From assembly GCF_907164555.1 (NCBI RefSeq), contig NZ_CAJQZC010000003.1, forward strand, positions 558,001 to 622,000: a DNA stretch of 64,000 nucleotides, written 5' to 3'. This document shows, piece by piece, positions 24,041 to 34,033 of the stretch. This stretch comes from Paraburkholderia saeva. GTDB lineage: Bacteria; Pseudomonadota; Gammaproteobacteria; Burkholderiales; Burkholderiaceae. Made by a program: the position numbers and the translations under genes. Within the stretch, counting starts at the first letter, position 1. Each line of letters starts with the position of its first letter. The notes beneath the pieces are model-generated. The model was given only the letters and a program-made list of their open reading frames with translations, was not told the origin of the DNA and did not search any database.

Positions 24041-26737
24041 ATGGCCTCCACCTTGTCCGGCAGCGCATCCGCTGCGACCGAATTCGTCCTGAAGACGATC
24101 GCGCCGCGCGCTCCGCTTCATCTGCTGCCGCGCCCGCGTCTGAGCGCGGCGGCACCGCCTTTCGATACCCAGCCGATCGTGCTCGTGCAGGCGCCGGCCG
24201 GCTATGGGAAGACGTCGGTGCTCTCGCAATGGCGGCGCGAAAACCTGGCGCGCGGCGTCGCCGTTGCGTGGCTGCTTGTCGACGAGCGCGACGACGCGCA
24301 GCGCATCCTCCCCGGCCTCGTGCACGCGATGCGCAGCGCCTGCGCGCGGCCCACTTTCGGCCGTGTGCTGCTCGAAGGCGCGACGCCCGCCGTGCGCGAT
24401 CTGGAGGGCGCGACGGCCTGGCTTGCCGAAGTGGCGCGGCTGTCGCTCGACATCGTACTGTTCGTCGACGACGCCGACCGGATGCCGGCCGACGGCGCCG
24501 AAGTGCTCGCCTACGTGCTCCACAATGCGCCGCCGAACCTGCGGATTGTCGTCGCGGCGCGGCGCGGGCTCGAGGTGGCGTTCGGCGATCTGCTCGCATA
24601 TGGACAGGCGTTACTGGTCGGTCCCGAGATGCTGCGCTTTCGCCTCGACGAAACAATCGCGCTGATTGGCAACCGCTTTGGGCCGCGCATCGACGCGGAC
24701 GCCTGCGCGCGGCTCTTCGAAGCCACCGACGGCTGGCCGCTCGGCCTGCAACTCGCACTCGCGGCGATGGCGCACGCGGCGGACCCCAGGCAGACAGTCG
24801 ATGCGCTCGTGACCGGTCCCGGCAGTGCGCGTGACCAGCTCGTGGGCGCATTGCTGGCGAAGCTGTCACCCGAGGACGAGGCGTTTCTTACCCGCATCAG
24901 TCTCGTCGACATGCTGCATCCCGACCTGTGCGAAGCATTGACGGGTGACGCCGGCGCACCTGAGCGGCTGGCGCGGCTCATGCAGCAGACCCCGGTGTTC
25001 ATCACCTCCGAGGAAGGTCCGTGGTGCCGGCTGCACACGCTCGTGCGCGACGCGCTACGTGAGCGCTTCGCGGCGCTCGATGCCGATGGGCAGACGACGC
25101 TCCATACCCGCGCGCTGGAGTGGCTTGTCGGCGAGGGCATGCTGCAGGAGGCGGCGCATCACGCGCTTGCGGCAGGCCAGCATCAGAAGGCTTATGAACT
25201 CGCCGACAGCTGGCTGCACGACGCAGTGAAGCAGGGGCATAACGGCGCCGTGCTCGACTGGATCGAGCAGCTGCCTGAGAAAGAACTGGAGCGGCGACCG
25301 CGTGTCCGGCTCGCGGCAGCCTGGGTGTTCGCGCTCGGGCAGCGGCATGAGGAAGCGCGCTGGCAGGTCGAGCGCATTCTCGCCGGGCCGGACACCGATA
25401 CGGAACTGCGTTATGAGTGCGCCCTGATCCTGAGCGCCGCTGCCTACTATGCCGACGAGCCCGATCGCTTTGTCGCGCTGTTCGAGCCATGGGCGGACCA
25501 GCCGCCCGCTGGCGCTTCATGGCTTGCGCAGAATCACGCGAACCGCCTGGCGGCGCGCGCGATCCTGCTGGGCGAACCCGCCCAGGCGCGGCGCTTCCAG
25601 CAACGCGTGCCGCGCGGCGAAGTGGGCAAGGGGCACGGCTACATATCGCGCTGGGGCGATCATTTCGTTGGCTTGAGCTATCTGTGGGAAGGACAGTTGC
25701 GTCTCGCAGAAGAAGTCTCGCTACCCGCATTGACGAGCGCCGAAGCCGATCTTGGCCGGCGCCATCCGCTCACCTGCATGTTCGCGGCGATCTGCGCGGC
25801 AATCAGCTACGAGGCCGACCGGATCGACGAAGCCGCGGCGTTGCTCGCGAACCGGCTCGATGTGCTCGAACGCGGCGGCACGCCGGAAACGGTGATGCTG
25901 GCGTACTGCACTGCCTCGCGCATCGCTGCCGTGCGTGGCAGCGAGAATCGCGCGCTCGATCTGCTCGAGGCGCTGCACGCGATGGGTGTTGCGAGACGCC
26001 TGCCTCGTCTGTGTATCGCGAGCATTGCGGAACAGGTGCGCATCCACGCGAGCCGTTATCGCGCGCAGACGTGCGACGCGCTGGTGCGCAATATCGACGA
26101 CATCATGACAAGCGACGCCGTGCCGCAGGGGCCGCTGTGGCAACGCTCGGTCGCGTTGCTGCTGGTGCTGGCGCGTGCCCGCGCCGATCTGGCTGCGCGT
26201 CGCGACGGCATGGCGCTGCAGGCACTCGCCGACGCGGCAGACCTGGCACAGGCGCAAAAACTCGGGGTGCCGCGGATCGAGTTGATGGCGTTGCGTGCGT
26301 TTGTACTCGAGCAGACCGGGCAGGATGGCCGGCCGCTGCTGCATGAGGCGATGAACCTCGCGCAGACGTACGATCTGACGCGCACGCTGGCTGACGCACA
26401 TCCGGCGCTGGCGGACTGGGCGAGACGCGTGAGCGCCGGGCAGAACGATCCCGCGGCCTCACACGCGATCGCTGAGCCGCGCATTGCACGACCGCCTGCG
26501 CCGCGCGGCACAGGCGGCCCGCGCGCGGTTCCGGGTGTGGTGCTGACGCCCAAGGAGCGCGAGATTCTCGAACTGCTCGCGCGCAACCTGTCGAACAAGG
26601 AAATCGCCGTAGCCGCAGCGGTTGGCGAGGGCACCGTCAAATGGCATCTGAAGAACCTGTTCGGCAAGCTCGATGCCAGCTCGCGCAAGCATGCGGTGCG
26701 CCGCGCATTGATGCTCGGGCTGCTCGAAGAGGGCTGA
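24041..26737 (+). CDS. Large ATP-dependent LuxR family regulator (MalT/LAL type)
   Basis: An 898-aa signal-transduction ATPase. Walker A is APAGYGKTS at residues 51-59, and FVDDADRM carries the Walker B acidic residues. A long helical TPR-like middle (about 350-800) follows, then a C-terminal GerE/LuxR helix-turn-helix, LTPKEREILELLARNLSNKEIAV, with EGTVKWHLKNLFGKLDA. Proteins of this form activate catabolic operons on binding an inducer. Its target is unknown. The next gene downstream in the same direction is napE, 345 bases away. The frame is open to 23918; ATG 24041 gives a typical start, though it lacks a clear ribosome site. Confidence 0.85.
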   Translation: MASTLSGSASAATEFVLKTIAPRAPLHLLPRPRLSAAAPPFDTQPIVLVQAPAGYGKTSVLSQWRRENLARGVAVAWLLVDERDDAQRILPGLVHAMRSACARPTFGRVLLEGATPAVRDLEGATAWLAEVARLSLDIVLFVDDADRMPADGAEVLAYVLHNAPPNLRIVVAARRGLEVAFGDLLAYGQALLVGPEMLRFRLDETIALIGNRFGPRIDADACARLFEATDGWPLGLQLALAAMAHAADPRQTVDALVTGPGSARDQLVGALLAKLSPEDEAFLTRISLVDMLHPDLCEALTGDAGAPERLARLMQQTPVFITSEEGPWCRLHTLVRDALRERFAALDADGQTTLHTRALEWLVGEGMLQEAAHHALAAGQHQKAYELADSWLHDAVKQGHNGAVLDWIEQLPEKELERRPRVRLAAAWVFALGQRHEEARWQVERILAGPDTDTELRYECALILSAAAYYADEPDRFVALFEPWADQPPAGASWLAQNHANRLAARAILLGEPAQARRFQQRVPRGEVGKGHGYISRWGDHFVGLSYLWEGQLRLAEEVSLPALTSAEADLGRRHPLTCMFAAICAAISYEADRIDEAAALLANRLDVLERGGTPETVMLAYCTASRIAAVRGSENRALDLLEALHAMGVARRLPRLCIASIAEQVRIHASRYRAQTCDALVRNIDDIMTSDAVPQGPLWQRSVALLLVLARARADLAARRDGMALQALADAADLAQAQKLGVPRIELMALRAFVLEQTGQDGRPLLHEAMNLAQTYDLTRTLADAHPALADWARRVSAGQNDPAASHAIAEPRIARPPAPRGTGGPRAVPGVVLTPKEREILELLARNLSNKEIAVAAAVGEGTVKWHLKNLFGKLDASSRKHAVRRALMLGLLEEG

Positions 26738-27082
26738 CGCGCGCACGCCAGGTGTGGCGCCGGCCAGCTTTCGATGGGTGTTTTCCATACCCCAGCTTCC
26801 CATGCAACAGCTCGATCCTTCCGGCTTCATGCGGGCGCTCCCGTTGAAGCGGCAATCCATTTTGCATAAGGATCACGGCGTGATAGATTTCACGCGTGCT
26901 CCCGATGACAAAACCGGATTGTTCATTGAGAGTGCGGTGCAGCAACGCGATACGCGAGAGCGATTGCGGTCATATCAAATTCACAGTCATTTCAATTAAT
27001 AGCCTTGACGAATGAAGTACCGGCGACAACAATCAGTGATACCTATCATCAAAATCGCGTAATCCCTACATACGCCAAAGCC
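26738..27082 (+). promoter_or_regulatory. Leader region of the nap-ccm operon with FNR-like palindromes
   Basis: 345 bases without a convincing gene. GTGAT-ACCT-ATCAT at 27036-27049 matches the FNR/ANR consensus TTGAT-N4-ATCAA at 8 of 10 positions. It lies only 34 bases before the napE start, closer than a class II activator site would normally be. A perfect repeat ATCAC-GGC-GTGAT lies at 26872-26884. Oxygen or nitrate control would be expected for this operon, but neither site is strong enough to be sure. Confidence 0.35.
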
Positions 27083-27241
27083 ATGATCGACGCTAAAGAA
27101 GGCCTTCGCAAAACCGAGGAACTTCGCAGCTTCCTGTTTCTGACGGCCGTCATGGTGCCCGTATTAACCGTGATGTTTATTGCTGCATATGGGTTCGTCG
27201 TCTGGTTCTATCAGATTCTGGTCGGCGGTCCACCGCATTAA
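27083..27241 (+). CDS. napE: Periplasmic nitrate reductase small membrane subunit NapE
   Basis: A 52-aa single-span membrane protein. It begins MIDAKEGLRKTEELRSF and continues with the helix LFLTAVMVPVLTVMFIAAYGFVVWFYQIL, ending GGPPH, the usual NapE pattern. Its role in the Nap system is unclear. ATG 27083 gives the family length; a TTG at 27005 in frame would add 26 polar residues. It is first in the nap operon. Confidence 0.85.
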   Translation: MIDAKEGLRKTEELRSFLFLTAVMVPVLTVMFIAAYGFVVWFYQILVGGPPH

Positions 27242-27313
27242 CAGCCGCTCCTGCAAAGTCTCCGTGCAGTTTTATTCGCTGGTTAATTAAAACGTTGTGC
27301 CGGGAGTCCTCAG

Positions 27314-27649
27314 ATGGCTTCACACGCGCAAAAGCGGGTGACAAACGTTGTCGACGGTCCGCAAGCCCACATTGCCGGCATCGTCGTGCACGCGGATATC
27401 AGACAGATAGAGGCCATCCGGCACGCCGTTTCGATACTTCCCGGCGCCGAAATTCACGCAGTCAGTCCCGCCGGGAAACTGGTGGTCACACTGGAAGCGC
27501 AGGAGTCGGAAGACATCATCGCGCAACTGAACGCGATTCACGCGTTGCCGGGCGTCTATTCCGCGTCGCTCATATACCAGCACCACGAAGATGTCGAATC
27601 TCTCGATGAGGAGACAGGCGATGAAACTGACGCGCCGGGCATTCATTAA
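27314..27649 (+). CDS. napD: NapD, chaperone for nitrate reductase maturation
   Basis: A 111-aa cytoplasmic protein that binds the Tat signal of NapA and keeps it from export until cofactors are inserted. The ferredoxin-like fold is visible in [33 protein letters not shown] and [13 protein letters not shown]. The C-terminus is acidic ([18 protein letters not shown]). GGGAGTCCTCAG precedes the ATG. Its 3' end overlaps napA by 29 bases. Confidence 0.92.
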   Translation: MASHAQKRVTNVVDGPQAHIAGIVVHADIRQIEAIRHAVSILPGAEIHAVSPAGKLVVTLEAQESEDIIAQLNAIHALPGVYSASLIYQHHEDVESLDEETGDETDAPGIH

Positions 27650-30113
27650 GCAAACCGCCGCGGCCACGGCCGCCTCCGCCGCCGGTATTACGCTGCCGGG
27701 TCTGGAAGCGCAGGCGGCGGGCGCGGGCGGCAACGATCTGACCTGGTCGAAAGCGCCGTGCCGCTTCTGCGGCACCGGCTGCGGTGTCATTGTTGGTGTG
27801 AAGGCCGGCAAGGTCGTCGCGACGCAGGGCGATCCGCAGGCGGAAGTCAATCGCGGCCTGAATTGCGTCAAGGGCTACTTCCTCTCGAAGATCATGTACG
27901 GGGGAGACCGCCTGAATGCGCCGCTCCTGCGCATGAAGGACGGCAAATACGACAAGAACGGCGAATTTACAGAAGTGTCGTGGGATCAGGCGTTCGACGT
28001 GATGGCGCAGCAGTTCAGGCAGGTGTTGAAGGCAAAAGGTCCGACGGCAATCGGCATGTTCGGCTCGGGCCAGTGGACTGTGTTCGAAGGATACGCGGCG
28101 GTCAAGCTGATGAAGGCGGGCTTTCGCAGCAACAACATCGATCCGAACGCGCGGCACTGCATGGCCTCTGCGGTGACCGGTTTCATGCGCTCGTTCGGCA
28201 TGGACGAGCCGATGGGCTGCTACGACGACATCGAGCAGGCCGACGCCTTCGTGCTGTGGGGGTCGAACATGGCGGAGATGCACCCGGTGCTATGGACGCG
28301 GGTGACGGATCGCAAGCTGAGCGTACCGAAGACCAAAGTGGCCGTGCTGTCGGTGTTCGAGCATCGCTCTTTCGATCTTGCGGATATGCAGATGGTCTTC
28401 GCGCCGCAATCCGATCTCGCGATCATGAACTACATCGCGAACTACATCATCAAGACAAATCGCGTGAACCGTGACTTCGTGACGAAGCACACGGTGTTCA
28501 AGGAAGGCAATACCGACATCGGCTACGGACTGCGGCCGGACAATCCGCTACAGAAGAACGCGAAGAACGCCGGCGATGCGAACGGTTCGAAGCCGATGGA
28601 CTTCGACGCCTTCGCGAAGTTCGTGTCGAAATACGACGCGGCCTATGTGACGAAACTCTCGGGCATCTCGAAGGTCAAGCTGGACCAGCTTGCCGAGCTG
28701 TACGCCGATCCCAATATCAAGGTCGTCTCGTTCTGGACGATGGGTTTCAACCAGCACACGCGCGGCACGTGGGCCAACAACATGGTCTACAACCTGCACC
28801 TGCTGACGGGCAAGATTTCCACACCGGGCAACAGTCCGTTCTCGTTGACGGGTCAACCGTCCGCCTGCGGCACGGCGCGCGAAGTGGGCACCTTCTCGCA
28901 CCGCCTGCCGGCCGACATGCTGGTGGCCAACCCCGAGCACCGCAAGCATGCCGAGGAAATCTGGAAGATTCCGCCGGGTACGATTCCCGACAAGCCGGGC
29001 TATCACGCCGTGCTCCAGAATCGCATGCTGAAGGACAGCAAGCTCAACGCGTACTGGGTGATGGTCAACAACAACATGCAGGCCGCGGCGAACATGATGC
29101 AGGAAACGCTGCCCGGCTATCGCAACCCCGATAACTTCATCGTCGTCTCCGATGTATATCCGACTGCCACTGCGGTCGCCGCCGATCTCATCCTGCCGTC
29201 GGCGATGTGGGTCGAGAAGGAGGGCGCGTATGGCAACGCGGAGCGTCGCACGCAGTTCTGGCATCAGCTTGTGCCGCCGCCCGAGGGCGCGCGCTCGGAC
29301 CTGTGGCAGATCGTCGAGTTTTCGAAGCGCTTCACGGTCGATGAGGTGTGGCCGGCGGACCTGATCGCAAAGAAGCCGGAACTGAAGGGCAAGACGCTCT
29401 ATGACGTGCTGTTTCGCAACGGTCAGGTGGATAAATTTCCCGCGTCGCAGATCGATACGGCCTGGCGCAACGACGAAGCCAAAGCATGCGGCTTCTACAT
29501 CCAGAAGGGCCTCTTCGAGGAATACGCTTCGTTTGGCCGGGGCCACGGCCACGACCTTGCTCCGTTCGACGACTATCACAAGGCGCGCGGACTACGCTGG
29601 CCGGTCGTCAATGGCAAGGAAACGCTCTGGCGCTACAAGGAAGGCTCCGATCCCTACGTGAAGGCGGGCACGGGCTGGGAGTTCTACGGCAACAAGGACG
29701 GCCGCGCCGTGATCTGGGCGCTGCCATACGAGCCGCCGCCCGAAATGCCGGACAAGGAATACCCGTTCTGGCTGTCGACGGGGCGCGTGCTCGAACACTG
29801 GCACTCGGGGTCGATGACGCGGCGTGTGCCGGAGCTGTATCGCGCGTTTCCGAACGCCGTCTGCTTCATGCATCCGGACGACGCGAAGGCGCTCGGACTC
29901 AGCCGCGGCGTCGAAGTGAAGGTCATGTCGCGACGCGGCTACATCCGCACGCGGGTGGAGACGCGCGGACGGGACAAGCCGCCACGCGGGCTGGTGTTCG
30001 TGCCGTGGTTCGACTCGAGCCAGTTGATCAACAAGGTGACGCTCGACGCGACCGATCCGATCTCGTTCCAGACAGACTACAAGAAGTGCGCGGTGAAGAT
30101 CGTCAGGGTCTAG
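27621..30113 (+). CDS. napA: Periplasmic nitrate reductase catalytic subunit NapA
   Basis: An 830-aa molybdopterin enzyme that reduces nitrate to nitrite in the periplasm. [11 protein letters not shown] is a twin-arginine signal. The [4Fe-4S] cysteines are C47, C50, C54 and C82 (CRFCGTGC then NCVKG). The likely molybdenum ligand is C180 in [10 protein letters not shown]. Length is normal for the family. GGAGACAGGCG lies before ATG 27621; the longer frame from 27591 reads through napD and lacks a signal. The partners NapB and NapC follow directly. Confidence 0.97.
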   Translation: MKLTRRAFIKQTAAATAASAAGITLPGLEAQAAGAGGNDLTWSKAPCRFCGTGCGVIVGVKAGKVVATQGDPQAEVNRGLNCVKGYFLSKIMYGGDRLNAPLLRMKDGKYDKNGEFTEVSWDQAFDVMAQQFRQVLKAKGPTAIGMFGSGQWTVFEGYAAVKLMKAGFRSNNIDPNARHCMASAVTGFMRSFGMDEPMGCYDDIEQADAFVLWGSNMAEMHPVLWTRVTDRKLSVPKTKVAVLSVFEHRSFDLADMQMVFAPQSDLAIMNYIANYIIKTNRVNRDFVTKHTVFKEGNTDIGYGLRPDNPLQKNAKNAGDANGSKPMDFDAFAKFVSKYDAAYVTKLSGISKVKLDQLAELYADPNIKVVSFWTMGFNQHTRGTWANNMVYNLHLLTGKISTPGNSPFSLTGQPSACGTAREVGTFSHRLPADMLVANPEHRKHAEEIWKIPPGTIPDKPGYHAVLQNRMLKDSKLNAYWVMVNNNMQAAANMMQETLPGYRNPDNFIVVSDVYPTATAVAADLILPSAMWVEKEGAYGNAERRTQFWHQLVPPPEGARSDLWQIVEFSKRFTVDEVWPADLIAKKPELKGKTLYDVLFRNGQVDKFPASQIDTAWRNDEAKACGFYIQKGLFEEYASFGRGHGHDLAPFDDYHKARGLRWPVVNGKETLWRYKEGSDPYVKAGTGWEFYGNKDGRAVIWALPYEPPPEMPDKEYPFWLSTGRVLEHWHSGSMTRRVPELYRAFPNAVCFMHPDDAKALGLSRGVEVKVMSRRGYIRTRVETRGRDKPPRGLVFVPWFDSSQLINKVTLDATDPISFQTDYKKCAVKIVRV

Positions 30114-30123
30114 GGGAGATGTC

Positions 30124-30618
30124 ATGCGCCAGTGGATCGTACTTGCCGCCCTCTGTGGTCTTTTGAGCCCGTTCGGCGCCTCCGCACAGCCGGCGGTGCC
30201 CGACGTGCCGTTTCACGACAGCCTGCGCGGCACCACGCCGCTCGACGAGGAAACAAAGCCGCCCCTGATTTACCCGACTGAGAACAAGGATGTGATCCGT
30301 GGCCGTGCCTATGCGCAGCAGCCGCCGACGATCCCTCACAAGATCGACGGCTATCAGGTCGACAAGAACGCGAACCGCTGTCTCGCCTGTCACGCACGCA
30401 GCCGTGCGGCGGAGAGCGGCGCCGTGCCCATCGGCGTCACGCACTACACCGATCGCGCGGGCGCGACGCTCGGCAGCCTCGCCCCGCGCCGCTATTTCTG
30501 CACGCAGTGCCATGTTCCGCAAGCCGATACGAAACCGCTTGTGAGCAACACGTTCACGGACGTCGAGGATATCCGGCTGGCACCCGGCTCGAAACCGGCT
30601 TCGAGCCACAAGAACTAG
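30124..30618 (+). CDS. napB: NapB, di-haem cytochrome c electron-transfer subunit
   Basis: A 164-aa periplasmic subunit that passes electrons to NapA. A signal peptide ends near GASAQP (residue 21). Two haem c sites are CLACH (86-90) and CTQCH (126-130), with the NapB segments PPTIPHKIDGYQVDKNANRC and RRYFCTQCHVPQADTKPLV. It needs the cytochrome c maturation system encoded just downstream. Confidence 0.95.
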   Translation: MRQWIVLAALCGLLSPFGASAQPAVPDVPFHDSLRGTTPLDEETKPPLIYPTENKDVIRGRAYAQQPPTIPHKIDGYQVDKNANRCLACHARSRAAESGAVPIGVTHYTDRAGATLGSLAPRRYFCTQCHVPQADTKPLVSNTFTDVEDIRLAPGSKPASSHKN

Positions 30619-30627
30619 GGGTGCGCG

Positions 30628-31242
30628 ATGCTCGACCTGGTGAAGCGCTACTGGCGCACGATCAACCGGCCAAGCGCGTATTTCAGCCTCGGCTTTCTCA
30701 CGCTGGGCGGCTTCGTCGCGGGCGTGGTGTTCTGGGGCGCGTTCAACACGGCGCTCGAATTCACCAGCACCGAAGCGTTCTGTACGGGCTGCCACGAGAT
30801 GCGCGACAACACGTTTGCCGAGTTGAAGAGCACCATCCACTACACCAACCGCAGCGGTGTGCGCGCGAAATGCTCGGATTGTCACGTGCCCCACAACTGG
30901 ACCGACAAGATCGCGAGAAAGATGCAGGCTTCGAAGGAGGTGTGGGCGAAAGTCTTCGGCTCAGTCGACACGCGCGAGAAGTTCCTCGACAAGCGGCTCG
31001 AACTTGCCGAGCACGAGTGGACGCGCATGAAGGCAAACGACTCGCTGGAATGCCGCAACTGCCACTCGTTTGAGTCGATGGATTTCACGCGTCAGAGCGT
31101 ACGGGCCCAGAACGCGCATCAGACCTACCTCGCCACAGGAGAGAAAACCTGCATCGATTGCCACAAGGGCATCGCGCATCAGTTGCCGGACATGACACAG
31201 GCGATGCGCGACGAACAGGCACGACAGGCGAAGGGAAAGTGA
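30628..31242 (+). CDS. napC: NapC, membrane-anchored tetra-haem quinol dehydrogenase
   Basis: A 204-aa NapC/NirT-family protein that takes electrons from quinol and gives them to NapB. One N-terminal anchor helix ([20 protein letters not shown]) is followed by four haem c motifs: CTGCH (52-56), CSDCH (82-86), CRNCH (142-146) and CIDCH (175-179). It lies 9 bases after napB. No napF, napG or napH gene is present, so electrons must enter from the quinol pool through NapC alone. Confidence 0.96.
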   Translation: MLDLVKRYWRTINRPSAYFSLGFLTLGGFVAGVVFWGAFNTALEFTSTEAFCTGCHEMRDNTFAELKSTIHYTNRSGVRAKCSDCHVPHNWTDKIARKMQASKEVWAKVFGSVDTREKFLDKRLELAEHEWTRMKANDSLECRNCHSFESMDFTRQSVRAQNAHQTYLATGEKTCIDCHKGIAHQLPDMTQAMRDEQARQAKGK

Positions 31243-31253
31243 GGCGGGCGGCC

Positions 31254-31943
31254 ATGCGCGCAACGAGCAGACCTGAAGGCGAAGCAGTGCCCGCGCTGCT
31301 CTCGGTCGCGTCGCTCGCGTTTTGCCGTGGCGGGGAGACGGTCTTCAGCGACGTCAGTTTCGAAGCGGATGCGGGAGAGGTGCTGCAGATTCACGGCGCC
31401 AACGGCAGCGGCAAGACCACGCTCCTGCGGCTGCTGGCAGGGCTCCTGCGCCCGGCTGCCGGCACGATAAGCTGGCATGGCGCCGATACGCGCAGGCAGC
31501 CTGAAACATGGCGCCGCACGCTCGCGTATGTCGGCCACGCGAATGCGGTGAGCCGTGACCTGACGGTAATCGAGAACCTGCGCTTCGCGGCGCGCCTCGG
31601 TGCGGCGAGCGCGCATGATGCGAGCGCCGCCTGCCCGGAACGGGAGGCGCTCGGTCGACTCGGGCTCGCAGGCTGCGAAAATCGCCTTGCGGGTGCGCTC
31701 TCGCAGGGGCAGCAAAGGCGCATTGCGATGGCCCGCCTGTTGATTGACCGCAAGCTCCTGTGGCTGCTCGACGAGCCGGCTGCCGCGCTCGATGCAGAAT
31801 CGACGCGGCTTATCGGCGCGTGCATCGGAGAGCATGTGGAGCACGGCGGCATTGCGGTCATGACGACGCACCGGCCAATCGAGACGGCGCCGGATGCGAC
31901 GCGCTACTTCTGCTTCGAGCGGACCGCGTCATGCTTGATCTGA
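31254..31943 (+). CDS. ccmA: CcmA, haem-release ABC ATPase of cytochrome c maturation
   Basis: A 229-aa ATPase that with CcmB and CcmC drives release of holo-CcmE. Walker A is GANGSGKTT, the signature is LSQGQQRRIAMARLL and Walker B is LLWLLDEPAAALD. ATG 31254 lies 11 bases after the napC stop; the open frame extends back into napC. It overlaps ccmB by 13 bases. Confidence 0.93.
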   Translation: MRATSRPEGEAVPALLSVASLAFCRGGETVFSDVSFEADAGEVLQIHGANGSGKTTLLRLLAGLLRPAAGTISWHGADTRRQPETWRRTLAYVGHANAVSRDLTVIENLRFAARLGAASAHDASAACPEREALGRLGLAGCENRLAGALSQGQQRRIAMARLLIDRKLLWLLDEPAAALDAESTRLIGACIGEHVEHGGIAVMTTHRPIETAPDATRYFCFERTASCLI

Positions 31944-32599
31944 TGGCGTGCGTCATGCGTCGGGAACTCGCGCTCACCTGGCGGCGCCGCACCGACGCGC
32001 TCGGTTGCCTGCTCTTCTTTGTCATCGCGACGAGCCTCTTTCCGATCGCGGTCGGCTCGGATCCAGCGCTCCTGCATGCCATGGCGCCCGGCGTGCTGTG
32101 GGTCACGGCACTCTTCGCGACGATGCTCTCGCTCACGCGGCTCTTCTCGCAGGATTTCGACGACGGTTCGCTCGACCAGATGCTGCTCACGCCGCAGTCG
32201 CTCTTCGCTGTGGTCTACGCGAAAATCGCGGCGCACTGGCTGACGAGCGGCTTCGCGCTCGTGCTGCTCACGCCCGTGATCGCGCTGCAGTACGACCTCG
32301 CGGCGGATGCCGTTCTGCTTCTCACTGCGTCACTTCTGGTCGGCACACCGGTGCTGAGCCTGATCGGATCGATTGGCGCCGCATTGACGATCGGCGTGCG
32401 CGGCGGCGGCGTGCTGCTCGCGGTGCTTGTGCTGCCGCTCGAACTGCCGGTGCTGATCTTCGGCGTCGGTGCGGCAGACCCCGTGCGCGCGGGCGCGTGG
32501 AGCGAGGCCAATTTCTCGCTGCTGGGCGCAGGGCTGATCGTTGCGCTGCTGCTGTGTCCAGCTGCGACCGCCGCGGCATTGCGGATCTCGGCGGAATGA
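31931..32599 (+). CDS. ccmB: CcmB, membrane subunit of the haem-release ABC complex
   Basis: A 222-aa protein with six membrane segments (LGCLLFFVIATSLFPIAVG, GVLWVTALFATMLSL, and four more). The family stretch LFSQDFDDGSLDQMLLTP is clear. ATG 31931 lies inside the end of ccmA, giving translational coupling. The following ccmC gene may begin at ATG 32596, overlapping the stop, or at ATG 32620. Confidence 0.93.
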   Translation: MLDLMACVMRRELALTWRRRTDALGCLLFFVIATSLFPIAVGSDPALLHAMAPGVLWVTALFATMLSLTRLFSQDFDDGSLDQMLLTPQSLFAVVYAKIAAHWLTSGFALVLLTPVIALQYDLAADAVLLLTASLLVGTPVLSLIGSIGAALTIGVRGGGVLLAVLVLPLELPVLIFGVGAADPVRAGAWSEANFSLLGAGLIVALLLCPAATAAALRISAE

Positions 32600-32619
32600 A
32601 CGCGAATGGAGGGAGACAC

Positions 32620-33372
32620 ATGAGCAGGCACGGCACACGCGTCAACTGGTTTCGCTATGCGTCGCCGAAAACGTTCCATGCGCTGGCGGGCCGGCTGATC
32701 GCGGGTTTCGCATTGTCGGCGATGGTGCTGGCCGCGTCCGGCCTTTACATCGGCCTCGTGGTCGCGCCCGTCGATGCCGTACAGGGCGACGTCTACCGCA
32801 TCGTGTTCGTTCACGTGCCGGCGGCGTGGATGTCGATGCTGATCTACGTCGTCATGGCAGGCTACGCTGCGCTGGGGCTCATCTTCAACGCCCGGCTCTC
32901 CGCGATGATGGCGCGCGCGCTCGCGCCCACCGGTGCGCTTTTCACGTTCATCGCGCTCTGGACCGGCGCGCTCTGGGGCCGGCCGACGTGGGGCGCATGG
33001 TGGGTCTGGGATGCGCGGCTCACGTCGGAACTGATTCTGCTCTTTCTATATCTCGGCTTCATCACGCTCAATGCCGCCATCGACGAGCCGCTGCGCGCCG
33101 ATCGCGCTTCTGCGGTGCTGGCGCTCGTGGGCGTCGTGAACATTCCGGTCATCTATTTTTCCGTGCAGTGGTGGTACACGCTGCATCAAGGTGCGTCGCT
33201 CAGCTTTGGGAGCGGCGTCTCCATGGCGCCGTCGATGGTGTGGGGAATCGTCGTGATGACGCTGGCCTTCTGGTGCTACTCGATAGCGATCGTCCTTGCA
33301 CGTGTGCGCGTGATCATTCGGGCACGCGCGGGCGGACCCGTGTCGAACTCTGCGGGAGGTTTTGCACAATGA
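32620..33372 (+). CDS. ccmC: CcmC, haem-handling membrane protein
   Basis: A 250-aa six-span protein that loads haem onto CcmE. The tryptophan-rich motif is WGAWWVWDARLTSELILLFLYLG, flanked by conserved His in VHVPAAW and TLHQG. GGAGGGAGACAC before ATG 32620 makes it the best start. An ATG at 32596, overlapping the ccmB stop, would add eight residues. Confidence 0.94.
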   Translation: MSRHGTRVNWFRYASPKTFHALAGRLIAGFALSAMVLAASGLYIGLVVAPVDAVQGDVYRIVFVHVPAAWMSMLIYVVMAGYAALGLIFNARLSAMMARALAPTGALFTFIALWTGALWGRPTWGAWWVWDARLTSELILLFLYLGFITLNAAIDEPLRADRASAVLALVGVVNIPVIYFSVQWWYTLHQGASLSFGSGVSMAPSMVWGIVVMTLAFWCYSIAIVLARVRVIIRARAGGPVSNSAGGFAQ

Positions 33373-33569
33373 ACGGATCGGCGGGCCTCGCTCATGCGCC
33401 CTTCGTGTGGGCCGCGTTTGGCATCACATTCGTTTTGCTCGCATTCGAAGTGGTGCTCGTGTGGCTCGCGAGCCGGAGGGCGGCGCGTGAGCCCGGGCGT
33501 CCGCACGCACAGGAACCCGCGTCGTTGCGCCTGGTATCGCGCACCACGCTGGCGGACCGCGATTCATGA
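33369..33569 (+). CDS. ccmD: CcmD, small membrane subunit of the haem-release complex
   Basis: A 66-aa single-span protein. The helix is VWAAFGITFVLLAFEVVLVWLA, followed by a basic cytoplasmic stretch (SRRAAREPGRP), the normal CcmD layout. It overlaps ccmC and ccmE by four bases each (ATGA), so it is coupled to both. It is easy to miss because it is short. Confidence 0.88.
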   Translation: MNGSAGLAHAPFVWAAFGITFVLLAFEVVLVWLASRRAAREPGRPHAQEPASLRLVSRTTLADRDS

Positions 33570-34033
33570 AGCCGCGCGCGCGCCGCCTTCTATGGGTCGC
33601 GGGCGGACTGGCCGCGCTCGGTGCGGTGTCGGCGCTGACACTCAATGCGTTCCGCTCGAACGTCATGTTCTTCGTGACCCCGACGCAGGTGATCGAAGGC
33701 CGGGTTGCGAGCGGCACGCGGCTGCGTGTCGGCGGACTGGTCGAGAAGGGTTCGCTCACGCGCGACGCGCAAGGTCTGAACGTGCGCTTTCTCGTCACCG
33801 ATACGGCCCGCGATATCCCCGTCACCTACCATGGCGTGCTGCCCGATCTCTTTCGCGAGGGCAAGGGCGTCGTGGCGCAAGGCACGCTGATGCCGGATGG
33901 AACCTTCGTGGCAGACCAGGTGCTCGCCAAACACGATGAGAACTACATGCCGCCCGAAGCCGCCGATGCGGTCAACAAGGCGCGCGCGACCCTGCGCGTT
34001 GCGGACCGTCCATCGAAGGAGACGGGGCGATGA
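33566..34033 (+). CDS. ccmE: CcmE, periplasmic haem chaperone
   Basis: A 155-aa membrane-anchored beta-barrel protein. One N-terminal helix (LLWVAGGLAALGAVSALTLNAF) is followed by the OB-fold core. Haem binds covalently at His123 in LAKHDENYMPPE, with Tyr127 as the axial ligand; both are conserved. It carries haem from CcmABCD to CcmF/H. It overlaps ccmF by four bases. Confidence 0.95.
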   Translation: MKPRARRLLWVAGGLAALGAVSALTLNAFRSNVMFFVTPTQVIEGRVASGTRLRVGGLVEKGSLTRDAQGLNVRFLVTDTARDIPVTYHGVLPDLFREGKGVVAQGTLMPDGTFVADQVLAKHDENYMPPEAADAVNKARATLRVADRPSKETGR

